A stretch of DNA of 64,000 nt from an uncultured Clostridia bacterium (GTDB lineage Bacteria > Bacillota > Clostridia > Oscillospirales > Ruminococcaceae), in the NCBI GenBank assembly GCA_947600065.1, contig CANQFZ010000006.1, positions 1 through 64,000 of the forward strand. Reading direction: 5' to 3'. Numbering within the stretch: the stretch's first letter is position 1; every line of letters begins with the position of its first letter. Both the position numbers and the translations under genes were made by a program. Below, one piece after another: positions 25,164 through 32,299 of this stretch. The notes beneath the pieces were generated by a model. The model searched no databases. It was not told the origin of the DNA and saw only the letters and a list, made by a program, of their open reading frames with translations.

Positions 25164-25210
25164 ATTATACAGCCTTTTACTCGCGATTTATGCCGAATTT
25201 GCCTGTCGTA
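25164..25210 (-). promoter_or_regulatory. spoIIG promoter with candidate Spo0A boxes
   Basis: On the minus strand the -10 TATAAT is at 25169-25164, 23 bases before the spoIIGA GTG, with no good -35. On the plus strand TGCCGAA (25191-25197) matches the Spo0A box TGNCGAA, and TGTCGTA (25204-25210) matches with one change, 13 bases away. A poor -35 overlapped by 0A boxes is what is expected of a Spo0A-activated spoIIG promoter. Confidence 0.5.
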
Positions 25211-25233
25211 TAAAGGTTTTTTGGCACGAAAAT

Positions 25234-25263
25234 AAAAAAACGCGCGCGAAAAAAATCGCGCGC
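25234..25263 (-). terminator. Terminator upstream of spoIIGA
   Basis: Stem GCGCGCGA (25242-25249) / TCGCGCGC (25256-25263); read on the minus strand it is followed by TTTTTTTATTTT. It insulates spoIIG from transcription coming from 26-27 kb. Confidence 0.7.
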
Positions 25264-25293
25264 TGACGTGAGCGGATTTGGCGTTTTCAACAA

Positions 25294-25329
25294 CAAAAAA
25301 AGAGCGTCTTGCACCAAATTGCAAGACGC
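25294..25329 (-). terminator. Terminator of the GT2-GtrA gene
   Basis: Stem GCGTCTTGCA (25304-25313) / TGCAAGACGC (25320-25329), followed on the minus strand by TCTTTTTTTG. Confidence 0.85.
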
Positions 25330-25346
25330 CTTGTTTATGATCTTTT

Positions 25347-26405
25347 TTATTTATACACCCAGTCTCTTTGTATTGCGAAGCTGAAGAAGAAAAGTATCGT
25401 GTCGATTACCACTTTTATCAGCGACTGCCAGCCGCTGCTCTGCGCGCCGAAAAGCATCGACAGCCCGTTTACCAGCAAGAACGACACCAAAAGCTGTCCT
25501 GCCGCAAGAATGTAGTATCTCACTATGCTTTTCTTTACCGACTGCTTCGATTGGAAAACTCCGCGCTGGTTTGCAAAATAGTTTGTAAGCGAGGAGATAA
25601 TTCTTGCAACCGCCGTAGCCGTAAACACTCTGAACGTTTCGTTTTCCCCGAAAACGGGTATTGCAAGAAGGTTTATCAGCGTAAACAGTCCTATGTCAAT
25701 AAGCGAGCAAATAAGCGAGCTTGCGGCGTATTTTAGGATTATCGCGTAAATTTTTATCGAGTCTGTGAGGGGATTGAAGTGCGTGCCCGAATTGTTGTCG
25801 GAATAAATCGTGGTTATGGTTTCCTCTTCAAATTCAAGCGACGCTCTTTTCATTTCGAGCAGCATATTCGTTTCATATTCAAATCTCTCACCGCTTATAT
25901 TGCAAAGCAGGGGAAGATAATCTGTCGGAATAGCTCTAAGCCCCGTCTGTGTGTCGGTTATCTTTATTCCGCAGACAAGCCTAAATACAATGCGCGTCAT
26001 ATTGTTTCCGAATTTGCTTTTCGGAGGAACGTTGTCCTGCTTGAAATCCCTTGCGCCGAGAACAGCCTTTTTGTCCTTTGCCATTCTTTGTGCGCACCGC
26101 TTGATATCCTCGGGCGTATGCTGACCGTCGTCGTCGGTCGTTACAACTCCGTCGCAGTCGGGAAAATGCTTTAAAACATATTCAAATCCCGTTTTAAGTC
26201 CGCGACCTTTTCCTTTGTTTACTTCGTGGCGCAGCAGAATACATTCGGGTATCTTCTCTATCCTATTGAAAATATCCGCACATTCCGCCTTGCTTCCGTC
26301 GTTAATTATAATGATGTTTTCAAAGCCCTTTTTGGAAAGACCGTCGATGACTTCAAATATTTTTTCTTTGGGATTAAATGTCGGGATTATGACAGGAACA
26401 TTCAT
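25347..26405 (-). CDS. Glycosyltransferase family 2 fused to GtrA-like membrane domain
   Basis: A 352-residue fusion. Residues 1-210 form a GT2 (dolichyl-phosphate-mannose-synthase-like) catalytic domain: VIIPTFNP, IIINDGS, NKGKGRGLKTGF, TTDDDGQH (DxD) and TDTQTGLRAIP. Residues 225-350 contain four helices of the GtrA type (YAASSLICSLIDIGLFTLIN, SSLTNYFANQRGVFQSK). Such proteins load a sugar onto a polyprenyl-phosphate carrier and help move it across the membrane for cell-surface glycosylation. The substrate sugar is unknown. Confidence 0.88.
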   Translation of the reverse strand: MNVPVIIPTFNPKEKIFEVIDGLSKKGFENIIIINDGSKAECADIFNRIEKIPECILLRHEVNKGKGRGLKTGFEYVLKHFPDCDGVVTTDDDGQHTPEDIKRCAQRMAKDKKAVLGARDFKQDNVPPKSKFGNNMTRIVFRLVCGIKITDTQTGLRAIPTDYLPLLCNISGERFEYETNMLLEMKRASLEFEEETITTIYSDNNSGTHFNPLTDSIKIYAIILKYAASSLICSLIDIGLFTLINLLAIPVFGENETFRVFTATAVARIISSLTNYFANQRGVFQSKQSVKKSIVRYYILAAGQLLVSFLLVNGLSMLFGAQSSGWQSLIKVVIDTILFFFSFAIQRDWVYK

Positions 26406-26476
26406 TTTTCCTATACCTTCTGTCGTTTATAGTTCTTTAGTTTTGATATGTAAGTATCTTGATTTGAACAATGTTT

Positions 26477-27694
26477 TTAGTTTTGCTCAAGGTATTTAAT
26501 CATTCCCTCCGCCGCCCTCTTTGCCTCTTCTACCGCATGAACGACAGTGTGCGCGCCTTGTACAACGTCGCCTGCCGCAAATACGCCGGGTACGGTCGTC
26601 ATACAGTTTTCGTCGGTTATGAGCAGACCTTTTTCATTTGCCTGAAGTCCGGGAGTTGTAAGTATAAGCTTGTTCTTGGGACCGTTGCTTATGGATATAA
26701 CGGTCGAGTCTACTTCAACTTGTTCAAGCCCGTCCTCATATCCCGTGACCTTGTTGTTTTCGTCAAGAATAGCCGTGCGGAAAACAGGACCTTTTTCGGT
26801 TATCTCCATTATCTCCTTGCCGAAGATCATTTCCGCGCCTTCCATTGTAGCATATTCAACTTCGCGCGGGCTTGCGGTAATTCGCTTGCTCCTTGCGTAA
26901 AGCGTAACGCTTGTCGAGCCGTGCCTAAGCGCAACTCTCGCAACGTCCATTGCCGCGTTTCCAACGCCGATTATCGCAACCTTTTCGCCCAAGTCATAGC
27001 CGTTTGGGTTTACGAGATAATCCATGCTGTAGTGAACATTGGGAAGGCTCTCGCCCTTTATGCCGAGAGTTTTCGAGCGCCATACGCCCGTACCCGCAAA
27101 GACAGCCGAATATCCGTCTCTGAACAGGTCGCTTATTTCAAGAGCGCCGCCTATAGTAGTATTCGGACGAATTTTAACCCCCGTGTCGAGAAGCTTTTTG
27201 GTGTAGCGGTCGCAGATAGAGCGGGGAAGACGGAAATCGGGAATACCATAGCGAAGTACGCCGCCGATGCCGTCGCGCGCTTCAAAAATAGTTACATCAT
27301 AGCCCTCGGCTATCATCTTAAACGATACCGTTATACCCGCGGGTCCGCCGCCGATAACGGCGATCTTCTTTCCCTTCGGAGCTTTTTTCTCAATGGTCAT
27401 GCTGTCGAAATAAGCGTCGGAAACAAATTTCTCTATGGCGTTGAAGTTTACGGGAACGCCTTTCTTTCCGAGAACGCAGTTTCCTCTGCACTGCTGGTCA
27501 TAATCGCAGACGATAGAGCATACCAGTGACATAGGATTGTTTTCAAACAATATCTTTCCCGCTTCGCGCAGCTTGTTTTCCTTAAACAGCTTTATAACCT
27601 GCGGGATAGAGGTATGCACGGGGCAGCCCCTTTGGCACATAGGAACTTTACAGCCAAGACAGCGGTCGGCAGTTTCCTTTACATAAACAGACAT
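26477..27694 (-). CDS. GltD-like FAD/NADPH oxidoreductase
   Basis: A 405-residue protein like the small subunit of glutamate synthase. The N-terminal Cys-rich domain for [4Fe-4S] clusters (ADRCLGCKVPMCQRGCPVH; CSIVCDYDQQCRGNC) is followed by an FAD site (KIAVIGGGPAGITVSF) and an NADPH site (EKVAIIGVGNAAMDVARVALRHG), with the closing GVFAAGDVVQGAHTVVHAVEE motif. No large-subunit gltB is adjacent, so it may be a stand-alone electron-transfer protein (for example NfnB- or SudA-like) rather than a glutamate synthase subunit. Confidence 0.85.
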   Translation of the reverse strand: MSVYVKETADRCLGCKVPMCQRGCPVHTSIPQVIKLFKENKLREAGKILFENNPMSLVCSIVCDYDQQCRGNCVLGKKGVPVNFNAIEKFVSDAYFDSMTIEKKAPKGKKIAVIGGGPAGITVSFKMIAEGYDVTIFEARDGIGGVLRYGIPDFRLPRSICDRYTKKLLDTGVKIRPNTTIGGALEISDLFRDGYSAVFAGTGVWRSKTLGIKGESLPNVHYSMDYLVNPNGYDLGEKVAIIGVGNAAMDVARVALRHGSTSVTLYARSKRITASPREVEYATMEGAEMIFGKEIMEITEKGPVFRTAILDENNKVTGYEDGLEQVEVDSTVISISNGPKNKLILTTPGLQANEKGLLITDENCMTTVPGVFAAGDVVQGAHTVVHAVEEAKRAAEGMIKYLEQN

Positions 27695-27769
27695 TGAACA
27701 GCACTCCTTATTCTTATAATTTTATTACATTTTAACATAAATAAAGTAAATAGTCAAGAGCTTTTTATT

Positions 27770-28080
27770 TAAAAGGTTTAAAATTAAACTGATGTAAGAG
27801 TTAAAAATTTCGGGGAGCTTTTGAGAGGAAAAGCATCCCGTTTTCGGAGAAAGAGGCCGGAGTTTAAAATTCAGCCTTGTTTACATTGCATTTGACAAAC
27901 AACTTTTCGACTAATATTGCATACTGTCCACTGTACCCTGTCAATTTACAACAGGGGCGCGGGGGCGACAGCCCCCGCACTTTTCCCCCTTCCCCTCGGG
28001 GAAGGGGGTTAGGGGGTTGGGGCGAATGTGCGTTATTGAGAGAAATTGCGTTTAAAAAGAACCACAAATAATTATTTTAC
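27770..28080. repeat. Composite intergenic repeat, copy 2
   Basis: No gene. Parts: ACAACTTTTCGACTAATATTGCATACTG block (from 27898 on), GC hairpin GCGGGGGC/GCCCCCGC (about 27958-27980), CCCCTTCCCC/GGGGAAGGGGG hairpin (about 27985-28012), GGTTAGGGGGTTGGGGCGAA, and the tail TTATTGAGAGAAATTGCG...AACCACAAATAAT ending near 28073. Same order as the copies at 17.5, 56.8, 59.3 (reversed) and 61.9 kb. Confidence 0.7.
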
Positions 28081-28168
28081 AATAAAGAAGTTTAATTTTA
28101 AACTATACAATATATGGTGTAAAATTTTGTGAAATTATACAAAAATTTATTTGTTTTCTTTATGCTTA

Positions 28169-28197
28169 TTGACAAATAATTAAAAAGGGGTTATAAT
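28169..28197 (+). promoter_or_regulatory. Promoter of the diguanylate cyclase gene
   Basis: TTGACA (28169-28174), a 17-base spacer and TATAAT (28192-28197); the start codon is about 30 bases on. Confidence 0.75.
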
Positions 28198-28227
28198 TAA
28201 AGTAGTATGTTGGGAGGTAATGTTATA

Positions 28228-29958
28228 GTGAAGAAAGAATTGTTCAAAGAAATAACCGTAACGGACAAGCTCTATATCCAGTCTGCGGATTACGGGTTTT
28301 TACAGTTTACGGGTCTTGATATGAACGCCTGTATCAAAAGCGTGGTAGATCCCGACGACTTGCCGTCGATAACTAATATTGAAGACAGGATACTGAAAGC
28401 GCCTTTTGAGGTAATTTTGCGTATTAAAAAGACGGACGGGAAATACTATCCGTTTCTTGTTACGCTTAGCAGCCTTAAAAGTGTTGAGCAGAAAAGGTTT
28501 CTTGTGCAGATGAGATTTGTCGAGCTTTCGATGCTTACCGAAAACAAACAAATTTTCGACGATACGAAAAAGATATTCGAGGCGTATCTTGATGTTATAG
28601 GCGACGTTCTTGTTGAATACGACCGTAAGTGCGATGAGCTCGAGGTGTTTTACATAAGCGACTCACAGCGTCATCAGATCTTAACGGGCAAATTAGACGA
28701 GGTTGCCGAAAGCAAGAGAAAAGCTATCTATCCCGAGTATTATCCCGAATATGAAGAGCTTCTCAAAAATATGAGGACATCGGAAAAAAGCTTCCGCTCG
28801 AAGCTTAAAGTGATCAAAGGCGACGAGAATACTCTCTGCACGGTTTTGTGCAAGGTTGTCGGAACAAAGGTCATAGGCTGCGTTGAATTTGAGCCGTTGG
28901 ACGACCTTAAAAACGTAAATATCGACATCGTAAACGATAAGGACGTTTTCCTCGATATGCTCAATAAGCGCGCGATAGTAGAACAAGCCGAAAGGCTTAT
29001 GTCGCGCGGCTTAAGGCACGTTTATTTCATTCTCCTCGACCTCGACAATTTCAAGAACGTAAACGATACATACGGTCATATGGTCGGCGACGAGGTGCTT
29101 CAGACCGTAACGAGGATAATAAACTCAAACATCGTCGGGCGCGGAATTGTCGGCAGAATGGGCGGCGACGAGATACTGATCGTTACCGAAAACGTTGAAA
29201 ATCAGACCGAACTTCGCAATATGCTCAGAAGTATCAGAACGACTGTCGAGTGGACATTTAAAAACGATCCGCGCGATATAAACGTAACCTGCTCTATGGG
29301 CGTATGCGAGTTTCCCGATTATGGAAAGGATTTTCAGACGGTCTACGGGATATGTGACAAAATGCTCTATGTCGCAAAGGAAAAGGGCAAGAACCGTTAT
29401 ATAATCTACACCCCCGAGCTGCATGACCGCTATCTTTATGCAAATTCCGAGCAGAACGACAATTCCCAGTCGAACGACTTTATAAACGACAAGATAGGCA
29501 TAATGCACAGGCTCGTGGACAATTATCTCACCCAACATTCTTACAACAACGAAAAGATCTTTTCGCAGATAGGAAATGCTTTTGCGCTTAGTGAGATATT
29601 GATGATCTACGAAAACTTTACCGTGGCATTCCAGTGGACGCCCGAAGGGGTATTTTCCGATATAGGAAAGATAGTTCATTTCAAGCCCGAAAACGATTTT
29701 GCCGAGCTTTTCAATAAGGACAATATCCTTGTTTTAGACGGTCTGTATAAACTTGAGGGCAACTGCCCCGAAATAAGAGAATGTCTTGAAAAGAAGGACG
29801 TAAACGCCGCTATATTCTATAAGATCGACCGCGCGAATAAGTTTTCGGGCTATGTTATGTTCGCAAAGCCTTCTTCACGCCGTCAGAGCTGGTCGGAATA
29901 CGAGATAATGGCATTGTCCACAGCGGCAAAGGTATTCGATGTTTCAATGCATGACTAA
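28228..29958 (+). CDS. Diguanylate cyclase with PAS-like and C-terminal sensor domains
   Basis: A 576-residue soluble protein. A PAS-like N-terminal region (about 1-105) and a second sensory region (110-240) precede a GGDEF domain (about 245-400) with DLDNFKNVNDTYGHMVGDEVL and the active-site loop GRMGGDEILIV at about 308; the motif is GGDEI, close to consensus, so activity is likely. No RxxD inhibitory site precedes it. The last 150 residues resemble a GAF-type domain. The GTG at 28228 follows GGGAGG by ten bases and is preferred to the ATG at 28207. The structured element at 29972-30092 sits in its 3' region. Confidence 0.85.
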   Translation: MKKELFKEITVTDKLYIQSADYGFLQFTGLDMNACIKSVVDPDDLPSITNIEDRILKAPFEVILRIKKTDGKYYPFLVTLSSLKSVEQKRFLVQMRFVELSMLTENKQIFDDTKKIFEAYLDVIGDVLVEYDRKCDELEVFYISDSQRHQILTGKLDEVAESKRKAIYPEYYPEYEELLKNMRTSEKSFRSKLKVIKGDENTLCTVLCKVVGTKVIGCVEFEPLDDLKNVNIDIVNDKDVFLDMLNKRAIVEQAERLMSRGLRHVYFILLDLDNFKNVNDTYGHMVGDEVLQTVTRIINSNIVGRGIVGRMGGDEILIVTENVENQTELRNMLRSIRTTVEWTFKNDPRDINVTCSMGVCEFPDYGKDFQTVYGICDKMLYVAKEKGKNRYIIYTPELHDRYLYANSEQNDNSQSNDFINDKIGIMHRLVDNYLTQHSYNNEKIFSQIGNAFALSEILMIYENFTVAFQWTPEGVFSDIGKIVHFKPENDFAELFNKDNILVLDGLYKLEGNCPEIRECLEKKDVNAAIFYKIDRANKFSGYVMFAKPSSRRQSWSEYEIMALSTAAKVFDVSMHD

Positions 29959-29971
29959 AGAAATAAGCGAA

Positions 29972-30092
29972 TTTTATTACAGGCTGGTGAGAAAGTCCCA
30001 GATACTAGGAAAAAGTCCTGCGGCTGGGCTTTGTACCTGCCGCAGGGCTTTTGACGACGTAGATGGGGCTTTATCGCCAGCCTGTAATAAAA
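29972..30092 (+). ncRNA. Candidate structured RNA, copy A
   Basis: A 121-base element 13 bases after the diguanylate cyclase stop. A 16-bp perfect closing stem, TTTTATTACAGGCTGG (29972-29987) / 30077-30092, leads into the conserved strands AGAAAGTCCCAGATAC (29990-30005) and GTAGATGGGGCTTTAT (30059-30074). These pair except for one G-A mismatch and a tandem G-A pair, a typical RNA motif. Inside is the hairpin CTGCGGC / GCCGCAG with loop sequence GGCTTTGT-CC. A second copy at 53328-53482 keeps the strands and changes the closing stem with compensation. Known Rfam membership was not checked. Confidence 0.65.
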
Positions 30093-30125
30093 CGCGTTTG
30101 CTTTTTCGGCAGGCGCGTTTTTTTT
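30090..30125 (+). terminator. Terminator after the structured element
   Basis: Stem AAACGCGTTTGC (30090-30101) / GCAGGCGCGTTT (30109-30120) pairs over 12 bp with two G-U pairs and is followed by TTTTT. It overlaps the end of the closing stem of the preceding element by three bases, so the two structures may compete. Confidence 0.75.
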
Positions 30126-30146
30126 ATCATTTGATTAAAAATTCGC

Positions 30147-30175
30147 TTGACTTTATGCGTTATACGTTGTATAAT
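30147..30175 (+). promoter_or_regulatory. Promoter of the SPFH/zinc-ribbon gene
   Basis: TTGACT (30147-30152), a 17-base spacer and TATAAT (30170-30175). Confidence 0.75.
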
Positions 30176-30217
30176 TAAATTAGCGTACTATTATTATTTA
30201 AAAAGGAGAGTTTTACT

Positions 30218-31537
30218 ATGGGTTTATTAAAAGCAGGTATAGGCGCTCTTTCGGGAGTTTTGGGCGACAGCTGGAGAGATTATTTTTACTGTGACGCTAT
30301 CGACAACTCGACGCTTGCCGTGCGCGGACACAAAAAGGTCGGCGGCAAAAGCTCGAATAAAAACGGTTCCGACAACGTTATTTCAAACGGCTCTATCATC
30401 AATGTAAACGAGGGACAGTGCGCCCTTATCGTTGAAAGCGGAAAGGTTGCAGAAGTCTGCGCCGAAGCGGGAGAGTTCGTTTATGACAACACCGTTCAGC
30501 CGAGCATTTTCTACGGCAATCTGAGCGAGTCTATTGCCGATACATTCAAGGAAATAGGAAAGCGCTTTACGTTCGGCGGACAGGCTGCGACCGACCAGAG
30601 AGTTTACTATATAAACACAAAGGAAATTATGGGCAACCTCTACGGAACAGCGAATGCCATTCCTTTCAGAGTTGTAGACAGAAACATAAATCTCGACGTT
30701 GACGTATCTCTTCGCTGCAACGGCGAATATTCGTACAGGATAACAAACCCCATTCTGTTCTATACAAACGTCTGCGGAAACTTCTCCGAAAGATACGACA
30801 AGAAGAACCTCGACAGCATGCTGAAAAGCGAAATTGTTACCGCTTTACAGCCCGCCCTCGGAAAGATTTCCGACAGCGGCGTAAGACCGAGCGCGCTTCC
30901 TTCGCATACTTTCGAGATCTGCGAAGCGCTCAATGAGGTATTAAGCAAGAAGTGGGGCGACCTCCGCGGACTTACAATAAGCTCGTTTAGTATGAACGCG
31001 CCCTCTATCCCGCCCGAGGATCAGGAAATGCTCAAAAAGCTCCAGACTACAGGAGCTATGCGCGATCCGGGCATGATGGCGGCAAACTATGCTATGGCGC
31101 AGAGCGACGCTATGAAGATCGCCGCGGGCAATTCGGGCGGCGCAATGATGGGCTTTATGGGAATGAATATGGCTCAGCAGGCAAACGGTATGACCCCCAA
31201 CAATATGGTCGCTATGGCGGCGCAACAGCAGCAGGCTCAACAGCAAGGCTCACAGCCTCAGAACAACGGCTGGACCTGCTCTTGCGGAGCTACGGGCAAC
31301 ACAGGCAAGTTCTGTTCTTCCTGCGGAAAGCCTGCGCCAAGCGGTGACAATTTCTGGACTTGCTCTTGCGGAGCAAAGAACAAAGGAAAGTTCTGCGTTG
31401 ACTGCGGAAAGCCCAAGCCTGCGGGAGTGCCGCTCTTTAAGTGCGACAAGTGCGGCTGGGAGCCTGCAGATCCCTCTAATCCTCCGAAATTCTGCCCCGA
31501 GTGCGGCGACCCGTTTGACGCGAACGATATCGTATAA
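30218..31537 (+). CDS. SPFH-domain (YdjI-like) protein with zinc ribbons
   Basis: A 439-residue cytosolic protein. Residues 1-290 match the SPFH/virion-core-like family typified by YdjI (VNEGQCALIVESGKVAEVCAEAGEFVYD, FGGQAATDQRVYYINTKEI, PFRVVDRNINLDVDVSLRCNGEYSYRI). A flexible Met/Ala/Gln-rich segment (290-345) follows, then three zinc ribbons: WTCSCGATGNTGKFCSSCG, WTCSCGAKNKGKFCVDCG and FKCDKCGW...KFCPECG. Proteins of this type act with PspA-like membrane-stress systems in Bacillus; here no PspA is nearby. Own promoter, strong AAAAGGAGAG ribosome site. Confidence 0.82.
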   Translation: MGLLKAGIGALSGVLGDSWRDYFYCDAIDNSTLAVRGHKKVGGKSSNKNGSDNVISNGSIINVNEGQCALIVESGKVAEVCAEAGEFVYDNTVQPSIFYGNLSESIADTFKEIGKRFTFGGQAATDQRVYYINTKEIMGNLYGTANAIPFRVVDRNINLDVDVSLRCNGEYSYRITNPILFYTNVCGNFSERYDKKNLDSMLKSEIVTALQPALGKISDSGVRPSALPSHTFEICEALNEVLSKKWGDLRGLTISSFSMNAPSIPPEDQEMLKKLQTTGAMRDPGMMAANYAMAQSDAMKIAAGNSGGAMMGFMGMNMAQQANGMTPNNMVAMAAQQQQAQQQGSQPQNNGWTCSCGATGNTGKFCSSCGKPAPSGDNFWTCSCGAKNKGKFCVDCGKPKPAGVPLFKCDKCGWEPADPSNPPKFCPECGDPFDANDIV

Positions 31538-31659
31538 TAATGCACATTATTGCCTGATAAAATTCGGCAATATTCGGCAAAATAACTACCCCCGCTCGGA
31601 GCAATTCGGGCGGGTTTAGTCGTGAGCAAAAAAATCAACGAGAACAAGAGGAAGAAAAG

Positions 31660-32286
31660 ATGTCTGTCTTTGATATTTTCAGCAAACTTGAAAGTGAAAG
31701 AAACGAGCCTAAAGGCGCGGTCGAATATATAATCTGCGGGCTTGGAAATCCGGGCACGGAATATGAAAATACGCGGCACAACATAGGCTTTATGACAATA
31801 GACACGCTCTGCGAGAAGTATAAACTGAGCTGTAAAAAAATAAGGTTCAAATCGCTAACCTGCGACGGGGTTATTTCGGGAAAGCGCTGTCTTATAATGA
31901 AGCCGCATACTTTTATGAACAACAGCGGCGAGGCGGTCGTAGAAGCTATGAATTTTTATAAGATCCCGCCCGAGCGCGTTATAATCGTTTTTGACGACAT
32001 TTCACTCGAGCCGGGGCATCTTCGTATCCGCCGAAAGGGGAGCGACGGCGGTCATAACGGCATAAAGAGCATAATCTACCTTTCGGGAAGCGATATGTTT
32101 CCGAGAATTAAAATGGGAGTAGGCGCAAAGCCACACCCCGACTATAATCTGGCGGACTGGGTTTTGGGGCATTTTAAGAAAGAGGACAAAGAAGCCCTCG
32201 AAAAATGCTTTGACAATGCCGTTTCGTCAATTGAGCTCATGGTAAACGGAAAGACGGACGAAGCCATGAACAAATACAATTCGTAA
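31660..32286 (+). CDS. pth: Peptidyl-tRNA hydrolase
   Basis: A 208-residue enzyme that releases peptides from stalled peptidyl-tRNA. Catalytic features are intact: GLGNPGTEYENTRHNIGF (Asn and His), KPHTFMNNSGEAV, VFDDISLEPGHLRIRRKGSDGGHNGIKS and FPRIKMGVG. An N-terminal extension of about 20 residues (MSVFDIFSKLESERNEPKGA) precedes the usual start. It is 13 bases upstream of mfd, the standard order in Bacillota. Confidence 0.96.
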   Translation: MSVFDIFSKLESERNEPKGAVEYIICGLGNPGTEYENTRHNIGFMTIDTLCEKYKLSCKKIRFKSLTCDGVISGKRCLIMKPHTFMNNSGEAVVEAMNFYKIPPERVIIVFDDISLEPGHLRIRRKGSDGGHNGIKSIIYLSGSDMFPRIKMGVGAKPHPDYNLADWVLGHFKKEDKEALEKCFDNAVSSIELMVNGKTDEAMNKYNS

Positions 32287-32299
32287 AACAGAGGTCAGT

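Noticed and set aside
26477-27694. Glutamate synthase small subunit gltD
   Set aside because: Sequence type fits, but there is no gltB neighbour, so a specific gene symbol was not given.
29972-30092. Structured element as a MITE or IS end pair
   Set aside because: The ends of one copy match each other but differ from the other copy by compensating changes, and interior mismatches are conserved G-A pairs; this fits RNA structure better. A mobile origin is not excluded.
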